Origin: Spirosoma sordidisoli
Lineage (GTDB): Bacteria; Bacteroidota; Bacteroidia; Cytophagales; Spirosomataceae
Direction: 5' to 3'
DNA: 64,000 bases
Assembly (NCBI RefSeq): GCF_004138325.1
Contig: NZ_SBLB01000012.1
Coordinates: 62,001-126,000 of the forward strand
Positions 15,609 to 24,987 of this stretch are shown here, piece by piece. Position 1 is the stretch's first letter; the number at the start of each line of letters is the position of its first letter. A program made the translations under genes and the position numbers. The notes under the pieces are model-generated. The model saw only the letters and a program-made list of their open reading frames with translations, made no database searches and was not told the DNA's origin.

Positions 15609-18050
15609 ATGAATACTCGTTCTTTACTCCTACTCAGCGCATTTGTACTACCACATTGCCCGGCTTGGGCGCAGCTCACCGGACAAGTAGTAGATGCCAG
15701 CACCCGGCAGCCAATGCCTTTTGCTTCTGTGGCTGTCTGGCAAAAAAATGGTCACGACAGCACCTTGCTGGGTGGTAGTCAGACTGACACGTCGGGCCGT
15801 TTCGTCGTGACTAACCTGCCCTCTTCGCCGGTGTGGGCCAACGTTTCCTTCATGGGCTACCAGGCTGTTCGTCAGCGGGTGGTACTGTCGGGTACGCCGG
15901 GGCGGGCCGATTTGGGTACGGTTACTCTTCTCGCTGATGCTCATTTGTTGAATGAGGTGAAAGTGATGGGCGAGAAAGCCGACCTGACCATGAATGCCGA
16001 AAAGCGGGTGTTCAACGTTGGCAAGAATCTCACCAGTTTGGGCGGGACCGCCGAATCGCTGCTACGTAACGTTCCTTCGATCAATCTGGATGAAGGCGGC
16101 AATCCCAGTCTGCGCGGCCTGGCTACGACCATCTACGTCAACGGCAAACCCACTCAATTGACCCTGGCCCAGATTCCGGCCAACCAGATTGAGTCGGTGG
16201 AGTTGATTACAAATCCTTCTGCCCGGTACGATGCCTCCACATCGGGCGGGATCGTCAACCTTGTTTTGAAAAGAAACCGGGAGCCGGGATACAACGGAAT
16301 GGTCAGTGTCGGGGTTGGCAACAACCACCGATACGATGCTACGGCTAACATCGACTGGCACGAAGGCAAGTGGAACGTGACGGGTCTTTACAGTCTGAAC
16401 GCTACGCAGAATCCCCTAACCGGCCATGTGAACCGCGTTAATCGGCTGGCTGGTTCGGGAGTGCCGACCAGTTATTTCGACCAGAACACGCTGATCAACC
16501 TGAACAACCGGTTCCAGAACAGCCGCGTGGCGATAGACTATGCAGCCGACAAACGAAACGTTTTTTCGCTGGCCGGTACATTGGCGAGCGGGGCATTCAA
16601 CACCGTCTCGGCCCAGCAGTACACGTACCGGGATGGGGCTGGCAACCGCACCGGCTACGGGAGTCGTGACCTTGACCCACAGAACAATTTTACGAACCTG
16701 GGGGCCGAGTTTGACTGGAAGCACAGCTTTGCCCGCAAAGGACAAGAGCTTATCCTCATGACCTCGTTGACTCGAAACCGGGTATCGAACGCGGCCAATT
16801 GGCTAACCACTTCCTTCAACGCGGACGGAACGAGTCAGCCTACGTACCCCGAACGAGACCGCATCGACGGACGCACCATCGGGAATCAATACTTGGTTCA
16901 GTTGGATTACGTCCACCCCCTGAGCGATTCGGCCAAGTGGGAGTTTGGGGTACGTAGCTTCACCTATAATCGTGATACCCAGTACTTTTTTAATCAGTTG
17001 CTTGAGGGCAACAGCACGTATGCCCTTTTACCTACCTACTCCCAAAACGCCGACATCCGGGAAACGGTCAATGCCGCCTACGCCCTCTACACCCGAACGC
17101 TTCGGAGTGGCATTACTATCCAAGCAGGTCTGCGACTGGAACAATCGAGTTTGCACGGCCTCTCGCGCTTTGATGGCACCCGTTTTGGCTACGATTACCC
17201 ATCCAGAACGGGGCAAAATCTCTTTCAGTCATTTTTTCCCTCCTTCTCGGCGACCAAAAAACTTAGTGAGACTTCCGAATTAGGCCTGAGCCTCAGTCGT
17301 AAGGTGGGTCGTCCCAACTTCCGACACGTATTCGTTGGTATCCAGGCGAATGATCGGCAGAACATTACCATTGGTAATCCAGCCGTGCGGCCTGAGTTTG
17401 TCAACACCGCCGAACTGACCTACACGCACACGAAGGGGTCACTGCAATGGCTGGCGACGGCTTACTACATCTACGAAGACCACACGATCAAACCATTTAC
17501 GCAGCCCTCAGCGACTGATTCAACGATCCTGGTTACGACGTTCATCAATGTGAAAGCCGATATCCAATACGGGCTTGACCAAACGCTCAAGCTCGATCTG
17601 GGTCGTCGGTTAAGCCTGATCGGTAACCTGAACCTGCGCAACTTTACTATTCAGTCGGAAACACTCCAGAATCAATTGTGGGTGTACAATGCCAAGCTGA
17701 ATCTGACGTACCGGTTCCCCGCCAACATCACGGCGCAGGTAGGTGCTTTTCGCGACAGCCGGGGCGTGTCGCTACAGGGCTATCGGCAAGCAGTCAACTC
17801 GATGGACGCGGCCCTCCGCAAGAGTTTTATGCAGAACCGGGCCAGCGTAGTCTTTTCCGTCAACGACGTGTTTAATTCACGCCGGTTTATTACTACCTAC
17901 GAACAGCCGACCATCTTTCAATCGTCGATGAACCGGCGCGAAGTGCGGTTCTACAAAGTGACGCTCCAGATGCCGTTGGGCCGACCGGGCGCAACCTCCC
18001 GGCGCAATGGGCGCAAACTCGAACGCCCCGACGTTGATTTTAGCAGCTAA
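15609..18050 (+). CDS. Outer-membrane receptor-like barrel with carboxypeptidase-regulatory domain
   Basis: 813 residues from the ATG before NTRSLLLLSAF; an ATG four codons earlier is also possible. Signal peptide ends near PAWAQ. Residues about 20-110 are a carboxypeptidase-regulatory-like domain (GQVVDASTRQPMPFASVAVW). A plug-like region follows (SLLRNVPSINLDEGGNPSLRG, GKPTQLTLAQIPANQIESVELIT), then a C-terminal barrel ending with KVTLQMPLGR plus a charged tail. This is the outer-membrane beta-barrel family of TonB-dependent receptor relatives common in Bacteroidota. No SusD partner is adjacent, so nutrient uptake as a Sus pair is unlikely. The two-box site C lies upstream. Confidence 0.85.
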   Translation: MNTRSLLLLSAFVLPHCPAWAQLTGQVVDASTRQPMPFASVAVWQKNGHDSTLLGGSQTDTSGRFVVTNLPSSPVWANVSFMGYQAVRQRVVLSGTPGRADLGTVTLLADAHLLNEVKVMGEKADLTMNAEKRVFNVGKNLTSLGGTAESLLRNVPSINLDEGGNPSLRGLATTIYVNGKPTQLTLAQIPANQIESVELITNPSARYDASTSGGIVNLVLKRNREPGYNGMVSVGVGNNHRYDATANIDWHEGKWNVTGLYSLNATQNPLTGHVNRVNRLAGSGVPTSYFDQNTLINLNNRFQNSRVAIDYAADKRNVFSLAGTLASGAFNTVSAQQYTYRDGAGNRTGYGSRDLDPQNNFTNLGAEFDWKHSFARKGQELILMTSLTRNRVSNAANWLTTSFNADGTSQPTYPERDRIDGRTIGNQYLVQLDYVHPLSDSAKWEFGVRSFTYNRDTQYFFNQLLEGNSTYALLPTYSQNADIRETVNAAYALYTRTLRSGITIQAGLRLEQSSLHGLSRFDGTRFGYDYPSRTGQNLFQSFFPSFSATKKLSETSELGLSLSRKVGRPNFRHVFVGIQANDRQNITIGNPAVRPEFVNTAELTYTHTKGSLQWLATAYYIYEDHTIKPFTQPSATDSTILVTTFINVKADIQYGLDQTLKLDLGRRLSLIGNLNLRNFTIQSETLQNQLWVYNAKLNLTYRFPANITAQVGAFRDSRGVSLQGYRQAVNSMDAALRKSFMQNRASVVFSVNDVFNSRRFITTYEQPTIFQSSMNRREVRFYKVTLQMPLGRPGATSRRNGRKLERPDVDFSS

Positions 18051-18069
18051 GCGGCACCCCATTGCTCAA

Positions 18070-18128
18070 GCGGGGCTGTCTTTATCCACCGGCAAATGCC
18101 GGATGGTGAAGACAGCCCCCGTTTTTTT
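18070..18128 (+). terminator. Long hairpin terminator with T-run
   Basis: CGGGGCTGTCTT near 18071 pairs with AAGACAGCCCC near 18108-18119, with an inner ACCGGCA/TGCCGG-type stem, and a T7 run follows. It closes the outer-membrane receptor-like gene. Confidence 0.88.
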
Positions 18129-18221
18129 GGTGTCAGTTTTATCCTTGATGAAGGCAGCGGTTGAGGGCATTTTGCCCGTATGCAATTGGGAAGGCAAACA
18201 GGCTTGAGGCCCTGGCTCAAG

Positions 18222-18255
18222 TTCAGATTGCCCACAGAAACGCTTTCCACCTTTG
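18222..18255 (+). promoter_or_regulatory. Two-box operator/promoter, site E
   Basis: Box 1 TTCAGATTGCC (18222-18232), box 2 CACAGAAACGC (18233-18243), spacer TTTC, then CACCTTTG (18248-18255). It sits 21 bp before the ATG of the hydroxylase gene. Because the -7 element covers the TTG at 18253, that TTG cannot be the start codon. Confidence 0.6.
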
Positions 18256-18276
18256 CGGAGGCCAAGCCCCAATTCA

Positions 18277-19167
18277 ATGCAATCGCTGATCCGCTATTTT
18301 GCCAACGTACCTGATGTACACCGGGTGCTGTTGCTGACTGTATCCATCGCCTTCTTCTGGTGGTTAGAACATGCCAAATCGCTCGTAGCGACTGGCCGTT
18401 CCTGGCACCATGCCCTGACCAATGCTACGTTTGTTTTCACCGGGGCTATCGTCCAACTTTTCTTTGGCTATGCGCTGCTAAATACGCTTAACTGGACAGC
18501 CCATCACCATTGGGGCCTGGTACGTCTCCTACCGGTAGACCAACACCCTGTGTTAGATTTCGCGCTGTCGTTTCTGCTGCTTGATCTGCTGGAATACACT
18601 TACCACGTATTCATGCACCGGTACGGCTACCTATGGCGGTTTCACGCCGTTCACCACGCCGACCCGGCAATGGACGTATCGACGGTCCTGCGGGAACACC
18701 CCGGTGAAACGGCCATCCGGCTTGCCTTCCTGACGGTTTGGGTGTTCATCAGTGGCATTACGTTTTGGGCACTTATGGCTCGGCAGTTCATTCAGATCGT
18801 CTCGAACGTGGCGGCTCATGCACACCTCCGCTTGCCCGAACAGCTCGACCGAGTACTAAGCTGGGTGCTGGTGACGCCCAACATGCATCACGTGCATCAT
18901 CACGAAAAGCAGCCCTACACCGATAGCAACTATGGCGATGTACTGAGCATCTGGGACCGATTGTTCAGCACCTTCCGCCGGATGCGGGCCGAACAGATTG
19001 TGTTTGGGCTGGATACCGTCAACGAGCCAGTGGAGGGCGTATCGTTCGGTCACCTGCTCATGCAGCCCTTTCAAGGACGACCTACGCCAAAGTCACCCGA
19101 CAGTATTCCCTTTTCGCAGCCTGCTTCGGCACATTCGATGGCCGGTATAACCAACATTGACGCATGA
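18277..19167 (+). CDS. Sterol desaturase / fatty-acid hydroxylase family protein
   Basis: 296 residues. The start is the ATG before QSLIRYFAN; an upstream in-frame TTG lies inside promoter site E. The three His clusters of membrane di-iron hydroxylases are present: HVFMHR, HAVHHAD and HHVHHHE, plus a further H after NV. Four or so hydrophobic segments surround them. Such enzymes hydroxylate or desaturate membrane lipids, fatty acids or carotenoids using O2. It overlaps the DUF5686-type gene by 4 bp (ATGA), forming a two-gene operon behind the two-box site. Confidence 0.88.
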   Translation: MQSLIRYFANVPDVHRVLLLTVSIAFFWWLEHAKSLVATGRSWHHALTNATFVFTGAIVQLFFGYALLNTLNWTAHHHWGLVRLLPVDQHPVLDFALSFLLLDLLEYTYHVFMHRYGYLWRFHAVHHADPAMDVSTVLREHPGETAIRLAFLTVWVFISGITFWALMARQFIQIVSNVAAHAHLRLPEQLDRVLSWVLVTPNMHHVHHHEKQPYTDSNYGDVLSIWDRLFSTFRRMRAEQIVFGLDTVNEPVEGVSFGHLLMQPFQGRPTPKSPDSIPFSQPASAHSMAGITNIDA

Positions 19168-21689
19168 AAAACATTCTTTGGTGCTGCCTGATAAGCTGGA
19201 TTTTCTGGCCGGGTTTTACCTGGGCGCAGACAACTGCACCCAGCGCGGTCACCCTAATCGTACGCATCACTGAAACAGGAACGGGCAAGCCGGTCTCCTT
19301 TGTCAGCGGCTATCTGAAACGCGGACGCAACGGCAATACCGCCGACGAAAACGGGCTACTACCCCTGTCTATCAAGCAACTACCCGACACGTTGCTGCTT
19401 TCTGAAGTAGGGTATGAACCGGTTACGGTACCAATTGCTGCCCAACCTACTAAACCCCTACTTATCAACATGCGAACAGTAACGGGTCAGTTAGACGAGG
19501 TGGTGGTGACGGGCTATCGCGATCCGGGCAAGGCTCTGATGAAGAAGGTTATAGCTAACAAGCGAACCAACGACCCACAACGGCTGACCCGCTGGACGCG
19601 TACCAATTACCTTCGCACGGAGGTGGACATAGAGAACCTCTCGGCCAACCAGAAACGTAAGCTGCTCACTACCATGTTAAAGGTGTATCAGCAGTTTCAA
19701 AACGATTCGTCAGCACGTACCTCGCTTCCTATCTTTTTCCGCGAACAGTACCGGAAAGAATACCACATCCGCTCCCCACAAAGTGACGCGGCTTACTTGG
19801 TTTCTGAGCAAAATCTGGGGCTGCAAACGGATGAAATAGGACAACGACTTGACCGATTCAATGAACCGGTTAATCCATACGACGGTATTATCCCGATCCA
19901 GAAAACGTCCTTTGTTGGCCCCGTGTCGGATATCGGTCTTGCTGTATATCAGTTTGACAAACCCGATACGCTGATTGATGCCGGGAAATACAGCTACCGA
20001 TTAACCTTTCGGCCCCGTAGTGCCACCGAGAACGGATTCGTAGGCAGTATGCTGATTGAGGATGGGTCTTACGCCATCCGGGAGGTGAACATTCGCACCA
20101 ATGCTGGGGCGAACCTCAATTTTATCCGTTCCCTTTCTATTCAACAGACGTACCTGCCCATTGACGATTCAGAGCGCGGAACCGTCTGGGTGTTGATTAA
20201 AAACGCGCTTCGCTACGGGTTTGAAAACGGGCTTGGGCTATTGGGATTGCCTACCCGCATTGACTCGACGAGCCGCACAGTCACTATCCAGAGCACAAGC
20301 GTGTATGGCAATTACCGGGTCAATCCAGAAGGCGTTACGGCCACCAACTTCGCCCTCGCCGAACAAACCACGCCCTCAGCCGCGACATTTACGGATGCCT
20401 ACCGGCTCAGTCCGCTGACCATCCGGGAGCGGGCTATCTATCAGGCGGTTGATTCGCTTAAGAACAACCGGCAGTTTCGCAATACAACCCGGATGGCGGC
20501 TTTTATAACCACCGGTTACTGGGATGTTCGTAACAAGATTCGGTTCGGTCCATACAGTTCCCTGTTTAGCTCCAACCTAACCGAAGGGTTACGCATTCGG
20601 ACGGGCATCTGGACAATGGAGGGTTTCGACCCGCGTTGGTGCTTGTGGGGGTACGTAGCCTATGGCACCCGCGACCGTCGGTTCAAAGAAACGGTTGGTA
20701 TCAAGTACGTACCCAATCGAAGCCCTTACCAGAAGTATGAACTGACGCTAAAGAATGACTACGATGCACTGACGGCTAATGACGACATGCTGGACAACGA
20801 CAACCTGTTCACGCTGGCCCTCCGCAAACCGATCCCGGTATACCAGAATTTCTTGCGTCAGGTACGCTTTGCGCACGAACGGGACCTTAGTCCGCTGTGG
20901 TCGGTGAAGACGTACTACAGCTATGGGTCGATGACCCCTACGTTTAAGTTCAGTTACGCGCCATCTGACGAGACCGTCAATGTGGCCGACTCATCGGTGT
21001 CGTTGCTGAATACGCTCTATAATTCAGAAGCGGGGGTTACGTTTCGGTATGCCCGTAACGAGCGAACCGCCCTTGTGAACTATGATAAGTTGCGGCTGTA
21101 CACCCGTTTCCCGGTCTGGCAGTTTCACGCAGCGGCAGGCCTGCCCCTTTACCGAAACACTTATTTCGATTACTGGAGACTAAGCACCAGCCTGACTCAA
21201 GAGATGCCCGCCCCGCTCAAAGGTTCGTTTTATTATAACCTGACGGGTGGCGTTGTTCTGGGCACGGTTCCGCTACTGCTGCTACATATCCCGCGCGGCA
21301 ATCCAAACTACGTGGCCGATAAGTACGCCTTTTACGGCATGAGTCCCTACGAATTTGCCGCCGACCGCTACGTGAGCCTGCTTACGCGCTATTCGCTGGG
21401 CGGGTTGATCCTGGACCGGATACCGCTACTCAACAAACTCAGCCTTCGGGAGCGGGTAACGGCTAACCTGTTCTGGGGCAGCCTAAGCGGGGCCAACCGC
21501 GATTTCAACAAGATCAACACCTTCCGCACTACCGGCTCCGTACCCTACGCGGAAGCGGGCGTAGGCATTGAGAACATCCTAAACCTCTTCTCCATTGATG
21601 CCATTTGGCGGCTTAATTACCTCGACGGTGCAGACGCGGCCCGTAGTACCCGATTTGGCATTTATACCGGCCTCAAACTTCAGTTCTGA
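19164..21689 (+). CDS. DUF5686-type outer-membrane protein with carboxypeptidase-regulatory domain
   Basis: 841 residues. Signal peptide (ISWIFWPGFTWAQ), then a beta-sandwich of the carboxypeptidase-regulatory type at about 25-110 (GKPVSFVSGYLKRGRNGNTADENG), then a region starting GYRDPGKALMKKVIANKRTND and a large C-terminal barrel ending in GIYTGLKLQF. This order matches the DUF5686 family of Bacteroidota outer-membrane proteins, whose function is not established. It is co-transcribed with the hydroxylase through a 4-bp overlap, suggesting a joint job in outer-membrane lipid or surface modification. Confidence 0.82.
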   Translation: MKNILWCCLISWIFWPGFTWAQTTAPSAVTLIVRITETGTGKPVSFVSGYLKRGRNGNTADENGLLPLSIKQLPDTLLLSEVGYEPVTVPIAAQPTKPLLINMRTVTGQLDEVVVTGYRDPGKALMKKVIANKRTNDPQRLTRWTRTNYLRTEVDIENLSANQKRKLLTTMLKVYQQFQNDSSARTSLPIFFREQYRKEYHIRSPQSDAAYLVSEQNLGLQTDEIGQRLDRFNEPVNPYDGIIPIQKTSFVGPVSDIGLAVYQFDKPDTLIDAGKYSYRLTFRPRSATENGFVGSMLIEDGSYAIREVNIRTNAGANLNFIRSLSIQQTYLPIDDSERGTVWVLIKNALRYGFENGLGLLGLPTRIDSTSRTVTIQSTSVYGNYRVNPEGVTATNFALAEQTTPSAATFTDAYRLSPLTIRERAIYQAVDSLKNNRQFRNTTRMAAFITTGYWDVRNKIRFGPYSSLFSSNLTEGLRIRTGIWTMEGFDPRWCLWGYVAYGTRDRRFKETVGIKYVPNRSPYQKYELTLKNDYDALTANDDMLDNDNLFTLALRKPIPVYQNFLRQVRFAHERDLSPLWSVKTYYSYGSMTPTFKFSYAPSDETVNVADSSVSLLNTLYNSEAGVTFRYARNERTALVNYDKLRLYTRFPVWQFHAAAGLPLYRNTYFDYWRLSTSLTQEMPAPLKGSFYYNLTGGVVLGTVPLLLLHIPRGNPNYVADKYAFYGMSPYEFAADRYVSLLTRYSLGGLILDRIPLLNKLSLRERVTANLFWGSLSGANRDFNKINTFRTTGSVPYAEAGVGIENILNLFSIDAIWRLNYLDGADAARSTRFGIYTGLKLQF

Positions 21690-21870
21690 CTTGGGTACGA
21701 TTTGTATGTACAAGCTGAGTTGAGGCAATGAGCCGATCCGATTAGTGTCCAGTATAGGTAAACGGTCGAGTCGATTTTCAGCAAAAAACAGGTGCGCCCA
21801 GGCAACGAATGCGGATCGATTACTCGTAAAGGTTTGGGAAGGATTTCCTTTCGCAAACTCAGCACAACTT

Positions 21871-22317
21871 ATGAAATACGCACTTCTTTTGTTTGCCATA
21901 CTCTTGTTGGCTGCTTGTGCCAAGAAACAAGATGTATTGCCTGATCCAGCCGCTACGGTTGCCGGTACGTACCCACTTACCTATGTCCGAAGCGATTCGG
22001 CAGGGGTCAAACTGTACGAGTACAACCTGCCCTACACGGCTGGCACGAACACGCTGTCGGGCACAATAGTTGCCCGGCGCGATTCAGCCGCCGTGATTTT
22101 CCTGACGCAAACAATCAAAGCAACGGGCTATAGTGATCAGACTTCAGTTATCGGATCAGTACGCTTGCAGGCCAATGGCAGTGGCTACGATATGTATTTG
22201 AGCAGCCAGAAGATCGGTACAGCCAATGGCACCACACTCAGTATTGATGAACAGCAAACCGACCCGGCAACCGGCACGGTATACCACGACTGGATCACTG
22301 GCCGCAAAGCGCAGTGA
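21871..22317 (+). CDS. Small lipoprotein, unknown function
   Basis: 148 residues from the ATG before KYALLLFAI; the longer open frame upstream is not supported. Lipobox LLAAC at residues 14-18. The mature part is beta-rich (AGTYPLTYVRSDSAGVKLYEYNLP, NTLSGTIVARRDSAAVIFLTQTI), like a small lipocalin-style or similar sheet domain. I do not recognise a family. It precedes the Rieske gene by 91 bp. Confidence 0.7.
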   Translation: MKYALLLFAILLLAACAKKQDVLPDPAATVAGTYPLTYVRSDSAGVKLYEYNLPYTAGTNTLSGTIVARRDSAAVIFLTQTIKATGYSDQTSVIGSVRLQANGSGYDMYLSSQKIGTANGTTLSIDEQQTDPATGTVYHDWITGRKAQ

Positions 22318-22408
22318 GCTTGCCCGGCTCTGAAAAAATGAAGAAAATTTGACGCAGCAGGCAGCGGTATCAGGCAGAAAAGGCGTATTCCGCTTAAACG
22401 CTATCTGT

Positions 22409-22855
22409 ATGTCACAAGTAACCAAGACCGACGCGCTGAGCCGTCATGATTTTCTTCGCCAATTAGGCTTTCAGGGGGCAGCCCTGATGGCTGTTTACTG
22501 CGCCGGGCAGTCGCTCACCTCGTGTAGTGCGGGTGCCAACGTAACCCCCACACCGCTAAACAGTCCGGTAACGGTTGATCTCACCAGTGCGGCTAATGCC
22601 GCCCTTAAGAACGTCGGTGGGTACGTCGTTACCAACAACATTGTGGTAGCTAACACAACGCAGGGGTACGTTGCGGCTACGGTCGTGTGCAGCCATGAGG
22701 GTCAGCGGCAGGTTCAACTCCGAAACAATGAGTTCTACTGCACAGCCCACGGTGCCCGCTTCGACCTGTCGGGCAAGGGTCTCAACGCTAACGGGAACCG
22801 TGGCCTAACGGTGTATAAAGTTGCCCAGTCTGATAACGTCCTGACTATTTCTTGA
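22409..22855 (+). CDS. Rieske [2Fe-2S] protein, exported
   Basis: 148 residues from the ATG before SQVTKTDAL. Residues 10-40 are a signal segment (RHDFLRQLGFQGAALMAVYC) ending in LTSC, a possible lipobox. The cluster-binding motifs are CSHEGQ and CTAHGARFDLSGKG, giving C-x-H and C-x2-H ligands with the expected spacing of about 17. The protein is a single small Rieske domain, as in electron-transfer or ubiquinol-oxidation accessory proteins. It sits before a b561-like protein and YceI, though a hairpin separates it from the former. Confidence 0.85.
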   Translation: MSQVTKTDALSRHDFLRQLGFQGAALMAVYCAGQSLTSCSAGANVTPTPLNSPVTVDLTSAANAALKNVGGYVVTNNIVVANTTQGYVAATVVCSHEGQRQVQLRNNEFYCTAHGARFDLSGKGLNANGNRGLTVYKVAQSDNVLTIS

Positions 22856-22857
22856 TG

Positions 22858-22893
22858 CAGGGCATCTCTTGGCCACAGCCCAGAGATGCCCTG
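22858..22893 (+). terminator. Strong hairpin after the Rieske gene
   Basis: Perfect 12-bp stem CAGGGCATCTCT (22858-22869) with AGAGATGCCCTG (22882-22893), loop of 12 nt, starting 3 bp after the Rieske stop. The T-run is weak, so it may attenuate rather than fully stop transcription into the next gene. Confidence 0.65.
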
Positions 22894-22919
22894 TACGCTT
22901 TCGTCCATCCATCTGATTT

Positions 22920-23594
22920 ATGCGCGTCTTTTTCACATTACTCCTGATCGGGTGTTTTGCACTGACCCGAAGCGATGCTCAAAAGGTATCATCAGCGACT
23001 CCAGCCGACACAACTGCGCCAGTCACGGCAACGACCGATCTGCTTGCTGAGTTGGTCGATAGCACCGAACAGCCATTGCTACCGCACAAAATGATTTTTA
23101 CGCAACGGGTGTTCTGGGGGCCAAAAGGATTGCTACGCGTTGCCGATTTGGCTCCGCTCACGGCGGAAGGCAGGGCCAAAGAGCTAAAAATCCGGTGTAC
23201 TATGCTGGTGGGTCATCAGGTAATGGGGTTTGTTACGTTGGCTGGTTTTGTGGCACAGGGCATCGTTGGAGCCAAGCTGTACAATGCCACCGGCGATCAG
23301 TACAACCGGTTACTCAATGTACATAGTGCGTTGGCGACGGGCGTAAACGTTACATACACGACCACCGCCCTTCTGTCTCTGACCGCTCCCCCAAAAATGC
23401 TGGATGAACGGCGGGGATTAAGCTCTATCAAACTGCACAAGTATCTGGCGGTGGCGCATATTGCCGGAATGATAGCGACGAACGTGTTGGCCGGTTCGCT
23501 TCAACAGCATCCCGAACTGAAGCCCTATCATCGGGCAGCAGCCTACACGACATTCGGGGCTTTCGCGCTGTCAATCATCGCCATTAAAATATGA
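22920..23594 (+). CDS. Cytochrome b561-like four-helix membrane protein
   Basis: 224 residues with a signal peptide (TLLLIGCFALTRSDAQ) and four C-terminal membrane helices. Each helix or its edge carries a His in positions suited to heme: CTMLVGHQVMGF, LLNVHSALATG, KLHKYLAVAHIAGM and PYHRAAAYTTF. This arrangement resembles diheme cytochrome b561 and related oxidoreductase membrane subunits. Pairing with a Rieske protein before and YceI after supports a redox role. Family assignment is from pattern only. Confidence 0.55.
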   Translation: MRVFFTLLLIGCFALTRSDAQKVSSATPADTTAPVTATTDLLAELVDSTEQPLLPHKMIFTQRVFWGPKGLLRVADLAPLTAEGRAKELKIRCTMLVGHQVMGFVTLAGFVAQGIVGAKLYNATGDQYNRLLNVHSALATGVNVTYTTTALLSLTAPPKMLDERRGLSSIKLHKYLAVAHIAGMIATNVLAGSLQQHPELKPYHRAAAYTTFGAFALSIIAIKI

Positions 23595-23603
23595 CGCTCA
23601 CAC

Positions 23604-24179
23604 ATGAATCGCTCAAGTTTTGCTCCCTTGCTTGCTGCCGGAATCGGGTTTCTGCTGGCCTTTACTGCACCAACAACACCGCGCAAACTCATTGCCGACA
23701 AAGCCAAATCCGTTATGACCTACACGATGCGCCACCCCATGCATACCTGGGATGGCGTAAGCCACGATGTGCAAAGTGTGCTGGTTTACAACGACTTGAT
23801 AGATCGCATCGAGGCCGTGGCCGTGGCAGCAAAGATTGCCTCCTTCGATAGCCAAAATGCGAACCGGGATTCGCACACCATTGAAGTTATAGAGGGCCTC
23901 AAATACCCCCGTGTTACATTTACCAGTACGCGCATTGATCAGGCGGGTGATAAGCTCAACATCCGGGGTAATCTTTCCTTTCACGGCGTAACTAAGCCAG
24001 TCATCATAGACGGCATCCGGGCCGACAAAGGCGATTGGTTGGTGGCAACCGGCGAGTTTCCAGTTAAGATGAGTGAGTATAATGTAGAAAGACCGTCGCT
24101 GATGATGGTGCCGACGGAAGAGTCATTCATACTTAAATTCTCGCTAGTTTACAGTAAGGCAGCCGTGCAAAATCAATAA
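23604..24179 (+). CDS. YceI-family lipid-binding protein
   Basis: 191 residues with an N-terminal signal segment (LLAAGIGFLLAFTA). The mature domain follows the YceI lipocalin-like pattern: DKAKSVMTYTMRHPMHTWDGVS, FDSQNANRDSHTIEVIEGLKYPRVTF and GNLSFHGVTKPV. YceI proteins bind polyisoprenoid or other lipid quinone-like molecules in the periplasm and often sit next to cytochrome b561 genes (yceJ-yceI in E. coli). The same order here supports the b561-like call for the preceding gene, 9 bp upstream. Confidence 0.88.
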   Translation: MNRSSFAPLLAAGIGFLLAFTAPTTPRKLIADKAKSVMTYTMRHPMHTWDGVSHDVQSVLVYNDLIDRIEAVAVAAKIASFDSQNANRDSHTIEVIEGLKYPRVTFTSTRIDQAGDKLNIRGNLSFHGVTKPVIIDGIRADKGDWLVATGEFPVKMSEYNVERPSLMMVPTEESFILKFSLVYSKAAVQNQ

Positions 24180-24327
24180 AAAAGCACGAATAATACTACT
24201 GGTAGTCAAGGCATTAAGCTGACAAACTTTAGTGTGGTATTAGATCATTTCTAAATTAGACAAATAGCCTGTAATTCCGAAACTTTGTCTTTTAAGAATC
24301 GTTAGTCCTGTAACATAGTAGAGAATC

Positions 24328-24714
24328 ATGAAATCAATTGTTGCATTTGTGTTGGCGTGCTGGATGCTGGGAGGCAGTTTACTCCCCGGCTTTGGCATTG
24401 ACCAGTCGGCCCACTGGGGCGACTTGGTGCAACACTATCAGCAACACCGGAAAACCGATTCTACCCTATCGTTCACTGATTTTCTGAAGATGCATTACGG
24501 GGCCGATTCTGAACACCAGAAACACCCCAACCACAGTCACCACAACCTACCGTCGAGCGGTCATTCGGTGCCTGTTTACGCGCCAACCACGCTACGGCTG
24601 GCTGCCCCCAATCCGATGCAGGTTTTGATGCCTTCTACTGCGGTATTCTTCCGTAAGGCCGACTTGTACTCGTTCCTCGCGGTCTTCGCGTTGATTAATC
24701 CCCCCCGACGGTAA
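24328..24714 (+). CDS. Small His-rich exported protein
   Basis: 128 residues with a signal peptide (FVLACWMLGGSLLPGFG). A His-rich stretch near residue 70 (EHQKHPNHSHHNLPSSGH) is a likely metal-binding loop. The C-terminus has a weak hydrophobic segment. It is first in the czc-type cluster, as are many small His-rich proteins, and may sense or buffer metal in the periplasm. No family recognised. Confidence 0.68.
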   Translation: MKSIVAFVLACWMLGGSLLPGFGIDQSAHWGDLVQHYQQHRKTDSTLSFTDFLKMHYGADSEHQKHPNHSHHNLPSSGHSVPVYAPTTLRLAAPNPMQVLMPSTAVFFRKADLYSFLAVFALINPPRR

Positions 24715-24987
24715 CTCCCTGCCGCCCCTGGCCTTAGTGTGTCCTCACGATTTCGACGTGAGTGTGTGTACGCATAGGCCCAACACTCAATCTGTATGCT
24801 GGTTTGCCACTAAGACAGCGATTTAGCTGAGGCTTTATCCTGCGCTTTGTTCCGTCGTGCTACGTTCGTTGGCATCGGTTGAGCTATACCAGTTCTTACC
24901 GTTACGGCTTTCGCCTTGATAGCGGAACGTACCTGTGTAGGCTATTGAGCCTACCCCCTGCTGTACAACCAATTCAATCTTACCATT
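24715..24987. other. Intergenic region with a compact hairpin
   Basis: 273 bp without a supported gene. It contains CTCACG...CGTGAG (about 24741-24759) and a tight hairpin GTAGGCT-ATTG-AGCCTAC (24937-24954) only 33 bp before the next start, which could affect translation or be a processing site. No clear -7 element was found. Confidence 0.4.
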
